NCBI GenBank assembly: GCA_910574475.1
Contig: CAJTAT010000002.1
Coordinates: 431,120 to 495,119, forward strand
Source: Clostridia bacterium
Lineage (GTDB): Bacteria; Bacillota; Clostridia; Lachnospirales; Lachnospiraceae
Direction: 5' to 3'
DNA: 64,000 nucleotides
A model generated the notes under the pieces. That model ran no database searches and was not told where the DNA came from. It was given only the letters and a program-made list of their open reading frames with translations. Both the position numbers and the translations under genes were made by a program. Below, in pieces: positions 15,612 through 22,776 of this stretch. How positions within the stretch are numbered: the first letter of the stretch is position 1; every line of letters starts with the position of its first letter.

Positions 15612-15830
15612 TCACCCCTTCGCCGCTCGTAGCGCTTCTAATTCCCTGTCAATGTTCCGGCCTACGTGTGCCGCCAGCCTATCGCGCTGTATATTGTAAG
15701 TCCATACAGAAGACATTTTAACGGCGCTTCCTATATCCAGCTGTCCGGTCTGCAATCCCACCCGGACAAACTGCGGGGACGCCCCCATAATGGCCGCTGC
15801 CTCTGTAGGTAATATCCTATCCGCCTTCAT
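15612..15830 (-). CDS. Excisionase-like / MerR-type DNA-binding protein
   Basis: 72 residues. The N-terminus RILPTEAAAIMGASPQFVRVGLQTGQLDIG is a winged-helix signature of the HTH_17 / excisionase kind (helix-turn-helix followed by a G-x-L wing). WTYNIQRDRLAAHVG completes the domain. It lies between the methyltransferase and the SSB-like gene. It may act in regulation or as a directionality factor, but no integrase is visible in the window. Confidence 0.7.
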   Translation of the reverse strand: MKADRILPTEAAAIMGASPQFVRVGLQTGQLDIGSAVKMSSVWTYNIQRDRLAAHVGRNIDRELEALRAAKG

Positions 15831-15841
15831 GCTCCGCCTTC

Positions 15842-16804
15842 CTATAACTCTATTTCCATCTGCTCCGCAACCTGGAAAATATTGTACTGCGCCTTGTGTC
15901 TTTCCAGCCTATCCGCAGATAAGCCGTAATAGTATGCGTCCTTCTCAAACCCCCAGGCTTCTAACCCGGCGTCATGCGCTGCCATTAAGCTGCTGGCGCT
16001 GCCTACGTGCGTATCCAGGAACCTGGCGCCGCGCTTAAGCTGCAGGTAATGGCCAAAAAGCCAGCCGTATAACTCCGGCGGCTTCTGTGTTGGGTGTATC
16101 TTCCTTTCTGTGTTGGCTCCCCCTGTGTTTGATAGCCTCACAATGGCCGCCGCCCGGTCGTAATCCGTCCAGGCTATTTCTACCTGGCTAAACGCTTCCC
16201 AGGGTTGCAGCTTATCCCACACAATAACGCCCCGCGTGGGCGGCAGATCAAAATAATTCCCGCCCCATATAATGCAATGCTTTGATACCCGGAAAAGTTC
16301 TGTAAAGTATTCCGGCGGCGGTACCTGGTTATCCCACTTTCCGGCGCCGCTTTCCTTCCTGCCGCGCTTCACCCGCTCCGCCGTACTCTCTGCCGGGTAC
16401 CCGTTCTTTTTCCTGGCCTTATTCGTTCCCATTGCCATATTGTCGGCGCCTATTCCGTAGGGCGCGTCTATTACCGCAATGTCGAAAAACTTATCCGGGA
16501 ATAGTGGCAGCGCTGCCATGCAATCCAGGTTATAATATCCAGCGGGCAGCGGCTTTCTTTCCGGTTCCGTCTGCTGCCGCCGCTTCTCTATCTCCTGGAC
16601 TACCACGGGAACCACTTTATAGCGCCTGGGGTTAATTCCCCGTCGCTTCATTTCCAGGGTTGCACCTTCCGGCAGCGTGCCGCCGTAATCATCCAAAAGA
16701 AGCGGCGCCCTGTTCGCGTCCATGATCTGCCGGGGCTTCCCGCTTCTAAAGTCGGTACCCGTAACATATTTTCCGGTGTTCCGGTTCTTTACCGCATAAA
16801 GCAT
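15842..16804 (-). CDS. Phage DNA methyltransferase (N6A/N4C type)
   Basis: 320 residues. Motif IV is FDIAVIDAPYGIG near residue 112, with Ala where DPPY would have its first Pro. A target region follows, then IWGGNYFDLP, VIVWDKLQPWEAFSQVEIAW, KIHPTQKP and the SAM-binding FLDTHVGSASS near residue 265. That order (IV before I) is the beta-class arrangement. The N-terminal 75 residues form an extra beta-rich domain. Phage methylases of this kind protect the element from restriction. No restriction enzyme is adjacent, so it is an orphan methylase. The Pro-to-Ala change may alter activity. Confidence 0.88.
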   Translation of the reverse strand: MLYAVKNRNTGKYVTGTDFRSGKPRQIMDANRAPLLLDDYGGTLPEGATLEMKRRGINPRRYKVVPVVVQEIEKRRQQTEPERKPLPAGYYNLDCMAALPLFPDKFFDIAVIDAPYGIGADNMAMGTNKARKKNGYPAESTAERVKRGRKESGAGKWDNQVPPPEYFTELFRVSKHCIIWGGNYFDLPPTRGVIVWDKLQPWEAFSQVEIAWTDYDRAAAIVRLSNTGGANTERKIHPTQKPPELYGWLFGHYLQLKRGARFLDTHVGSASSLMAAHDAGLEAWGFEKDAYYYGLSADRLERHKAQYNIFQVAEQMEIEL

Positions 16805-16824
16805 ACTTCCACCCCTTCCGGCTC

Positions 16825-17148
16825 TTACGCCCAGCGCCTTGCTTCCTGGCGGCGGCGCTCGTTTTCTTCCAGGCTTTCGCGCCTGGTCTTTATCATGCTT
16901 AAAAGCTGTTCGGTGGCCTGCTCATACGCTGCCACTTCTGCGGACACTTCCGCCCCTTCTACCTCTTCATGTGTAACCCGTAAAATACGTTCGCCCTTCC
17001 GTTCACCGTAATACCTGTGTATTTCTATTAAGGCGTCCCCGGACATTTCAACGCGCATATGGTACCGCACATTATCCAGCTGGCCGTATTCCTTGTACAC
17101 CCGGTAAAAGTCCCTTATAGCCTTACTTCTCCGTTCGTCTGCCGTCAT
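16825..17148 (-). CDS. Hypothetical phage protein
   Basis: 107 residues from the ATG at 17148 (MTADERRSKAIRDFYRVY). That start overlaps the stop of the small gene upstream in an ATGA arrangement. An earlier ATG at 17211 with an AAGGA site is an alternative. Segments DNVRYHMRVEMSGDALIEIHRYYGERKGERIL suggest a small beta sheet followed by a long charged helix. I do not recognise the family. Confidence 0.55.
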   Translation of the reverse strand: MTADERRSKAIRDFYRVYKEYGQLDNVRYHMRVEMSGDALIEIHRYYGERKGERILRVTHEEVEGAEVSAEVAAYEQATEQLLSMIKTRRESLEENERRRQEARRWA

Positions 17149-17279
17149 ATCCTGCCCCGCTTCCTGCCTCTTTTGGCGGCAGCTTTCCGTACTGCTGCCG
17201 CCCCGTGACATATCTTTCCTTGCTTCGCCAAAAACCTGTAAACCTTCTTTTGTTTCGGTGGCGGCCTCTGTTTTCTCAT
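17145..17279 (-). CDS. Small very basic protein
   Basis: 44 residues (MRKQRPPPKQKKVYRFLAKQ...) rich in Lys, Arg, Pro and Ala. A GAGGG site lies before the ATG at 17279, and its stop overlaps the next start by four bases. The composition suggests nucleic-acid binding. The coupling and ribosome site are the main evidence. Confidence 0.4.
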   Translation of the reverse strand: MRKQRPPPKQKKVYRFLAKQGKICHGAAAVRKAAAKRGRKRGRI

Positions 17280-17467
17280 GGCTTCGCCCTCTGTCCCTGG
17301 CTTACGTATACCGCGTTCCTATTTTTCACATTAAAAAACAGGGAAAAACTTGTTGACCATCCACGCACTTTCTAGCTGGCGCGCCCGCTGCTATTTTTTC
17401 ACGGTATCCACCTGCCAGCTGTTTGCCTGCTGCCAGGCGCGCTATAGGGTGCCACCCTACACCTAAT
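17280..17467. other. Non-coding stretch with inverted repeats
   Basis: No supported gene was found in these 188 bases. A perfect palindrome TAGGGTG-C-CACCCTA lies near 17443-17457, beside the tRNA-like sequence. Several GGCGCGCC-type GC-rich inverted motifs occur near 17378-17386. The region could hold a promoter or operator for the downstream minus-strand genes, but no canonical -35/-10 pair was seen. Confidence 0.3.
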
Positions 17468-17541
17468 ACGCCTTGTCGGAATCGAACCGACGCCCCCGCT
17501 ATATGCCCGGCTGCGGTATTCTCCCACTGAATTAAAGGCGC
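17468..17541 (-). tRNA. tRNA-like sequence with abnormal anticodon arm
   Basis: A 74-base stretch on the minus strand folds as tRNA in three arms. The acceptor is GCGCCTT with AAGGCGT (one G-U pair). The D stem is ATTC/GAAT with an AGTGGGA loop. The T arm is perfect, GTCGG-TTCGATT-CCGAC. The anticodon arm does not fit: only CCGC/GCGG can pair, leaving a 13-base loop without a proper U33 and anticodon. It is therefore a degenerate tRNA or a tRNA mimic of the phage. A functional amino-acid assignment is not possible. Confidence 0.5.
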
Positions 17542-17578
17542 TTACCCTGGGCGGCGGCGCTATGGCCGCCTTTCCCGG

Positions 17579-17773
17579 TTATACTGCTACTTCCGCTCGG
17601 CGTGATCTCCCGGCCTGGCTGCTGGCTACGTATCCCTGTATGAAGAAAGATAACTTTTCCTGCTGCTCCGTCGGCAGCGTCGCCACCTGCTCCATAAGTT
17701 CCGCAAACGTAGACACGTTCCCGCCGTATACCTGGCGGCTTTCTTCCTGCTTATCCTGCTTCTTTCCTGCCAT
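17579..17773 (-). CDS. Hypothetical phage protein
   Basis: 64 residues from the ATG at 17773 (MAGKKQDKQEESRQVYGG), eight bases after AAAGGAAG. The second half, FAELMEQVATLPTEQQEKLSFFIQGYV, forms an amphipathic helix pair like those seen C-terminal to small phage regulators, but no DNA-binding motif is present. The function is unknown. Confidence 0.5.
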   Translation of the reverse strand: MAGKKQDKQEESRQVYGGNVSTFAELMEQVATLPTEQQEKLSFFIQGYVASSQAGRSRRAEVAV

Positions 17774-17804
17774 CCTCTCCACTTCCTTTCTATGGCTTGC
17801 TGTA

Positions 17805-18050
17805 TTATCTCCACAAACGGGCTGGCGTCCCTTCCCGCCTTGCTTCCTGGTACCGCTCCCGCTCCTTCCGTTGGTTCTCCGGGTTCTCCATGTATGCCCG
17901 TTTCTGCTGCTGGTTAAAGAATACTTCCCGCGTCGGTACCCCGGCGCCGTCTAACTGCTGCTTGATCTCCCGCAGGAAGCCCCGGTACCATGCTTCCCGC
18001 TGCGTCTTCGGTTTTTTCGTGTAGTCCAGCGGGAAGGCCTCTACCTGCAT
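17805..18050 (-). CDS. Hypothetical phage protein
   Basis: 81 residues from the ATG at 18050 (MQVEAFPLDYTKKPKTQ); a TTG at 18062 is an alternative. The protein is very charged and helical (QREAWYRGFLREIKQQLDGAG and RKERERYQEARREG). No motif is recognised. It may be a small scaffold or regulatory protein. Confidence 0.5.
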   Translation of the reverse strand: MQVEAFPLDYTKKPKTQREAWYRGFLREIKQQLDGAGVPTREVFFNQQQKRAYMENPENQRKERERYQEARREGTPARLWR

Positions 18051-18147
18051 AAGTTCCCGCAATATCTCCGCCGTTGTGGCTCCGTACCGCCTAAACTGCC
18101 CATGTACTATAAGTGACGTAAAAACTGTTCTTCTTTGTTTAGAACTT

Positions 18148-18864
18148 CTACCGGACTACGGCTTTATTGCTCCCGATACCGCCGACGCCTCTTTTATGCT
18201 TTCGCTCCTTTGCATTTCTTTGACTTTCCGCCTCTACCGATTCCCGCAGGTCTTCCCAGTCCTCTTCATCCCATTCCGGTAGCTGATCGGCCAGCAGCTT
18301 TTTTATTTCCCTGGTATCCCGTAGCTTATAGCCTGGTATATCTTCCGCAAGCTGCTTTACCAGGTTGTAATACTCCACCAGGCCAGCGGCCAGGTCTTTG
18401 CCGATACCGTCTACAATGGCTTTTGCTATCTCTGCCGCCTGGCCTTCTGTGTCCTGTTGTTCCTCTTCCTGTTCTTCCGTTATCTCTTCTACTTCCACGT
18501 TTCCGCTGTCTGCTATGTTTGAGTGAAGCGCCAGGCCGTATCCTACTTCCCAGGCTGCCTCTTCGCTTTCCGCCTCAATTTCCCATGTAACCCAGCCTTC
18601 GTCTACCAGGCAGCCCGCTTTTACTTTGTACTTCTTAAGTCCTTCGTACAGGCGTTCCGCTCTGAATGTCGGCGCCATGCTGTGCCTGTCCGGCTTAATG
18701 TATTCGCCGTTTTCATCCATCTTTATCATGCTGCGGCGCTGCTTACCTTCGTAAATGTAGGTAACGCTCTTTTCGGTTCTCTTCACTACCTTGATAGTGA
18801 AAATACATTCATTGTCACAAATACTCCGGCTATAATAGGTCTTTCCAACTTCAAATTTTTTCAT
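18148..18864 (-). CDS. Hypothetical phage early protein
   Basis: 238 residues from the ATG at 18864 (MKKFEVGKTYYSRSI), nine bases after AAAGGAG. The frame is open further upstream, but that part overlaps the promoter-proximal gene. Residues 1-50 form a small beta-rich unit (NECIFTIKVVKRTEKSVTY). The middle resembles a second beta unit (KYKVKAGCLVDEGWVTWEIEAESEEAAW). The C-terminal 110 residues are very acidic and helical. Domain identity is not recognised. Confidence 0.6.
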   Translation of the reverse strand: MKKFEVGKTYYSRSICDNECIFTIKVVKRTEKSVTYIYEGKQRRSMIKMDENGEYIKPDRHSMAPTFRAERLYEGLKKYKVKAGCLVDEGWVTWEIEAESEEAAWEVGYGLALHSNIADSGNVEVEEITEEQEEEQQDTEGQAAEIAKAIVDGIGKDLAAGLVEYYNLVKQLAEDIPGYKLRDTREIKKLLADQLPEWDEEDWEDLRESVEAESQRNAKERKHKRGVGGIGSNKAVVR

Positions 18865-18907
18865 GTTCTTACGCTCCTTTGTAATCGTTTTATATTGCCC
18901 TTTGGGT

Positions 18908-19108
18908 TTAAATCGTTCTTTGTGCCAGTTCTGCGCTGTACTGCTGCCGTTTTCCGCCACCTGCGCCGCCTCTCTGCAATTCGTGGTAGATAGTCGCTCT
19001 ATGTACGTTCATGGCTTCCGCTATCTCACTCACCTTTATGCCGCTTTTGCACATTCTTTCAATAGCCTTCCTGTTCTCAAAACTCAACCTTGTGTATTTA
19101 CGTGCCAC
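18908..19108 (-). CDS. Helix-turn-helix DNA-binding protein
   Basis: 66 residues. KAIERMCKSGIKVSEIAEAMNVHRATIYHEL near residue 14 is a clear HTH of the type found at the N-terminus of IS30 transposases and in small phage regulators. The YSAELAQRT tail resembles IS30 too, but no transposase domain follows. It is the first gene of the element's early transcript and lies next to two terminators, so it may control early expression. Confidence 0.75.
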   Translation of the reverse strand: MARKYTRLSFENRKAIERMCKSGIKVSEIAEAMNVHRATIYHELQRGGAGGGKRQQYSAELAQRTI

Positions 19109-19133
19109 CGCTTCCGCCCCCCTTCTTATCTCT

Positions 19134-19181
19134 GAATAAAAAAAATAAAGCGCGATAGAGTTTTTACGCCCTACCGCGCTT
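19134..19181 (-). terminator. Terminator at the phage/chromosome boundary
   Basis: AAAGCGCG (19146-19153) pairs with CGCGCTTT (19174-19181), with extra TAG/CTA pairing inside. On the minus strand a T-rich run toward 19134 follows. It lies upstream of the phage genes, so it would block transcription entering from the chromosomal operon. Confidence 0.65.
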
Positions 19182-19202
19182 TACATTTTGCCTATTCCTG
19201 GT

Positions 19203-19247
19203 AAAAAAATAAATGCGGCAGAGGCTTTAATACCTCTTGTCGCATTT
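19203..19247 (-). terminator. Rho-independent terminator of the larA operon
   Basis: AAATGCG at 19211-19217 pairs with CGCATTT at 19241-19247. Inner pairing (CAGAGG with CCTCTTG) extends the stem to about 14 base pairs with one bulge. On the minus strand the stem is followed by TTTATTTTTTT (toward 19203). It lies 35 bases after the larA-like stop and should close the seven-gene operon. Confidence 0.85.
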
Positions 19248-19281
19248 AATTTTAAAACTTATCAATCTTTTCCAATTATGT

Positions 19282-20547
19282 TTAGTATTCAAAATATATG
19301 GATATCCCATTTGGTATTACTGTAATTCTCTCTGATCCCGTCCATCTCTGGGCTCTGTCCAGAGCTTCCGGTAGAGTGGCCGCATACTCCATTTTCATTT
19401 CCCGAATTACAGACTCCCATTTTTTTTCTGTTACATAAATAACCCTTTTCTTTTCCAGGATTTTAGCCAGAATCTGATACTGCCATTGATCCGGTACTGT
19501 CTCATCCATAGAAGTACTGCGAATCTGAGATAATAGCTGAGGAATATCCGCACAATTCTTCAATGCTTGATAAAAAACATCTCCTCCTATACCATCCGCA
19601 CATTCGGAACAGATGATGATGACGCCGCCATCCTCCGTCACTTTGTCAGCTGTACAGAGACCTTTTACTGTCTGATATACATTCTGATCCAGAGGCGCTC
19701 CTCCATTGGACGTTACTACAATAGGCGTTTTCTCCTGAATCATTGTCTCACAGTAAGGCTTCAGATATTCGCATCCCGCCTTATGGGCCTTTTCTGCGTC
19801 GCCTGCAAAAGCAGCTACAATTTGTTTTTCCTCATCTATAACTACATTAAGGATATAGTCCAATTTTGCCATCCGAGCCGCAGCTACCATGTCTTCATGG
19901 ATAGGATTGTTCTTTAAGTTCCCACTTCTGGCATAAGGACTATCAATAAATTTTGCACAGTGATTTCCAAGAACTGTAATTCTGCTGCAAATCCCTGGCA
20001 AAATACTCTTCCTTCCTCCAGAAAATCCGGCAAAAAAGTGCGGTTCAATAAAGCCTTCCGCTACTAGGAGATCCGTCTCCACTGCCTTCCGGTTCAACAC
20101 CAGATGTGCTCCAGAAGGGAGCAGCCCAAGGTCTGTCATCTGCTCCTGGTCATCACAGTCATGAACTAGAATTGTCTCCTCATCCACTATTTTCTGCCCA
20201 AGCTTATCTATCAGCTCTTTCTTATTAGTTCCCCTATGACATCCTGTGGCAACCAGAAGAGTGATCTCTATCTCTGGATTTCCTTCTCTGAGTTGCTCCA
20301 ACATAAAAGGAATCATCTGTTTGCTGGGTACGGGTCTGGTATGATCACTGATAATAACTGTTGCAGTGGCTTTCCCTCGAGCCAGATCCTTTAAAGCTGG
20401 CGTCCCTATAGGATTTTCCAGGGCTTTTTTTACAATCGCTTCTGGGTTCTTCTGGCTTTTCATCTGGCTGATAGCAGATTCTAAGATTTGTATTACTCCA
20501 TTTTTTTCCATAAATAACTGTTTTTTCCCATATAGAATCGCAATCAT
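19282..20547 (-). CDS. LarA-like nickel-dependent 2-hydroxyacid racemase family
   Basis: 421 residues. Family motifs are IISDHTRPVPSKQ near residue 70, LVATGCHRGTNKKE near 100, and EPHFFAGFSGGRKSILPG near 165, in which His and Lys residues would bind the nickel-pincer cofactor and substrate. The C-terminal half has VVTSNGGAPLDQNVYQTVKG and ICSECADGIGG, also typical. LarA racemises lactate. Members of the family act on other 2-hydroxy acids, and the substrate here cannot be told. LarB, LarC and LarE, needed to build the cofactor, are not in the window. It is last in an operon of oxidoreductases and a carrier. The ATG at 20547 has a GGAGG site. Confidence 0.85.
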   Translation of the reverse strand: MIAILYGKKQLFMEKNGVIQILESAISQMKSQKNPEAIVKKALENPIGTPALKDLARGKATATVIISDHTRPVPSKQMIPFMLEQLREGNPEIEITLLVATGCHRGTNKKELIDKLGQKIVDEETILVHDCDDQEQMTDLGLLPSGAHLVLNRKAVETDLLVAEGFIEPHFFAGFSGGRKSILPGICSRITVLGNHCAKFIDSPYARSGNLKNNPIHEDMVAAARMAKLDYILNVVIDEEKQIVAAFAGDAEKAHKAGCEYLKPYCETMIQEKTPIVVTSNGGAPLDQNVYQTVKGLCTADKVTEDGGVIIICSECADGIGGDVFYQALKNCADIPQLLSQIRSTSMDETVPDQWQYQILAKILEKKRVIYVTEKKWESVIREMKMEYAATLPEALDRAQRWTGSERITVIPNGISIYFEY

Positions 20548-20607
20548 AAATTGAAATCCTCCTACAAACTAAAGTTCTATATCCTTACTTTACCTGATAA
20601 TTACTGC

Positions 20608-21345
20608 TTAATCCATATGGATCGTGATGCTGGTCTGCCCTCCATTTACGGTAATACCCTGGGCGAATTCCAGCTTCACATCATTGTCTCCCTCTGGTAC
20701 CAGATGACCATCTTCCACTCGAATCCAGCCGTCATGACCAGGCAGAATCCTGTCTGCTGTCTGCACAATCTTTTCCAGCGATGCTGCCGAATCCACAGGA
20801 TTCAGAGACATTTGAACATCTCTTGTGCGCAGCTCTCCCCGGTTTTTCGCAGCATCACCAGCCAGCACCCATACCTCTCCATTATCCTGGTGAAGCACAT
20901 AGGATACGCATCCCGGTGTATGCCCTGGTGTCATCAGCGTTGTAACTCCTGGAAGTATCTCTTGCCCATCCTCCTTCACAAAAACTTTCTTCGCATTTCG
21001 CATGGGAAGGATTGCGCTCTCCTGAATGAACAAATCCCTGTTTTCCATATCATTTGCATGATCCCATTCTTTTTGAGACAGTACAAATGTGGCATTGGGG
21101 AGCAAATCCATGTTGCAGACATGGTCAAAATGCATATGGGTCAGCAATACATAGTCAATTTCCTCTGCCTTTAAACCCTGCTCCTCCAAAATTTTGTAAA
21201 AGTTAAGACGAAGCCCCACACCTCCTGTGTCCAGAAGAATGTTATGCTTCCCGTCCTGAATTAAAGCCCAGGTTCCCCAGCCATGGGCACAATATGGCAG
21301 CTTTCCAGAAAAGCCTGCAAATAAAATCGTCACTTTAAATCTCAT
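20608..21345 (-). CDS. Metallo-beta-lactamase-fold hydrolase
   Basis: 245 residues. The zinc motif LLTHMHFDHVCNMD near residue 85 is the HxHxDH signature. TPGHTPGCVSYVLHQ near 145 gives the next His and GDAAKN near 172 the Asp. GHDGWIR near 215 supplies the last His. Overall this resembles the AHL-lactonase-like branch of the superfamily. It could open a lactone or thioester intermediate of the pathway encoded by its neighbours. Quorum quenching is less likely given the operon. The start ATG follows GGAGAAGGAG. Confidence 0.85.
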   Translation of the reverse strand: MRFKVTILFAGFSGKLPYCAHGWGTWALIQDGKHNILLDTGGVGLRLNFYKILEEQGLKAEEIDYVLLTHMHFDHVCNMDLLPNATFVLSQKEWDHANDMENRDLFIQESAILPMRNAKKVFVKEDGQEILPGVTTLMTPGHTPGCVSYVLHQDNGEVWVLAGDAAKNRGELRTRDVQMSLNPVDSAASLEKIVQTADRILPGHDGWIRVEDGHLVPEGDNDVKLEFAQGITVNGGQTSITIHMD

Positions 21346-21368
21346 AATATCTTACTCCTTCTCCACCT

Positions 21369-21409
21369 CCAGGTGGCCTGACTGAATCTAATATTCAGCC
21401 AGGACCTGG
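21369..21409 (-). repeat. Intercistronic hairpin
   Basis: CCAGG, CCTG and CTGAAT (from 21369) pair with ATTCAG, CAGG and CCTGG (to 21409) in an imperfect but long stem with a small loop. It lies between the carrier and the hydrolase genes and has no T run, so it may stabilise or cleave the mRNA rather than end it. Confidence 0.5.
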
Positions 21410-21431
21410 AAAGAATCCATTGCGTTACCAT

Positions 21432-22742
21432 TTAGCCTCCTAAATTATAACCGCCAATCAACGCATAGATTACACTGATTATCAGCAGCACAATACACCA
21501 TAAAATGGAACGATAAAACAGATATTCCTTAGTCTCCTCATCTGCTGTGGACAGCATCAGGGCGCCATTCTGAGAGAACGGACACATTCCTGTATAGCAG
21601 GCAGTCAGAATCAACGCAGTTACACAGGCCAGCGGACTTACCGTGCTTCCATTTGTAATCATGCCATAAATCATAGGCAACATCAACGGATATACTACAG
21701 ACATAGCCGAACAGAAGAAACTCAGCACACCGCCCAGCAGTGCAAAAGCGGCAGGAATCATCCAGACAGGAATACTGTCATTCAGCCAGCCTCCCAGAAT
21801 ATCTGCCAGACCATTCCGAACAGCTACCTGGATCAGCATGGAGACGCCACAAATCAAAAGCAATGCGTTCCAGGGAATCTTTTTTGCAATAATTTCTTTC
21901 TCATCACCCAGATTCAGCAGCATGCAGGCAATAGCTCCAATGATGGACCAAAACTGAATGTTGCAGTGATCCTTTAAATATGTAACAGCAGGAGACGGGC
22001 ATATAAAGTTCAGTACCAGAGGAAGCAAGTTTGCCAGCAACACTATCAATATAATAATAAGATTTTTTTTCTGCACATCTGTAAAGGGAGCTGGTTTTTC
22101 CATTTCTACTTTCTGAGCCTTATAGCCACCCAGCAATACATAGCAAATCAGAAAAGCAATGATGCATGGAAGAATGGATGCGTAGCCAAATGCCACAGCC
22201 AGATCCGCAGCCTCTTCCACCGGCCATCCTGCTGTCATCAGAAGTCCTGCATTGGTGGGGCCCCCTGCTGCCCACTGAAGGCCTCCCGTGGCCAGAGCGC
22301 CCACATTGGTTCCAATCAGAACCAACAGGGGATTAAATTTTCCTCTTTTTGCAATTACCAGGCCAATAGGAGCCACAAAAACAATTCCCCACACGCCTAC
22401 TCCCAAACCAGAGATAATAAAGGATGTAAGAAAAACAGCAATCGGTGAAAACCATGGCCATCCTTTTGTGGCATATACAATCCGGTCTGCCACCCCCGCC
22501 AAAGTTCCGTTTAAAGATGCATAGCCGAAAAACCAACTGGTCACTATCAGAATAAACATAATACTGGTAGGCCAGTATCCAATAATATCATAAGTTCCTG
22601 CGCCTCCAATCCATGAACCAATAATAAATGCAAATGCCATGCCAATCAATCCAATATTGGAATTTTTCTTATAAATACCTATTACAATGGTAAGCGCCAA
22701 GGCTATCATAACCAATATGATTATGGTTCCACTAGATAACAT
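21432..22742 (-). CDS. MatC-like dicarboxylate carrier
   Basis: 436 residues with about 11-12 membrane spans. The N-terminus (IIILVMIALALTIVIGIYKKNSNIGLIGMAFAF, split by charged residues) resembles the MatC N-terminal domain of malonate/dicarboxylate carriers. GTNVGALATGGLQWAAGGPTNAG near residue 145 and the paired segment ...YTGMCPFSQNGALMLS near residue 380 match the two re-entrant loops of ion-coupled acid carriers. It should import an organic acid for the linked enzymes. The ATG at 22742 follows AGAAGGAGAAG. Confidence 0.8.
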   Translation of the reverse strand: MLSSGTIIILVMIALALTIVIGIYKKNSNIGLIGMAFAFIIGSWIGGAGTYDIIGYWPTSIMFILIVTSWFFGYASLNGTLAGVADRIVYATKGWPWFSPIAVFLTSFIISGLGVGVWGIVFVAPIGLVIAKRGKFNPLLVLIGTNVGALATGGLQWAAGGPTNAGLLMTAGWPVEEAADLAVAFGYASILPCIIAFLICYVLLGGYKAQKVEMEKPAPFTDVQKKNLIIILIVLLANLLPLVLNFICPSPAVTYLKDHCNIQFWSIIGAIACMLLNLGDEKEIIAKKIPWNALLLICGVSMLIQVAVRNGLADILGGWLNDSIPVWMIPAAFALLGGVLSFFCSAMSVVYPLMLPMIYGMITNGSTVSPLACVTALILTACYTGMCPFSQNGALMLSTADEETKEYLFYRSILWCIVLLIISVIYALIGGYNLGG

Positions 22743-22776
22743 AAGTCTTCTCCTTCTCTATGTAATTTATTTCCAG

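Noticed and set aside
18908..19108. IS30 transposase fragment
   Set aside because: Only the HTH is present with its own start and ribosome context, and no DDE domain or terminal repeats follow. It fits a small phage regulator better.
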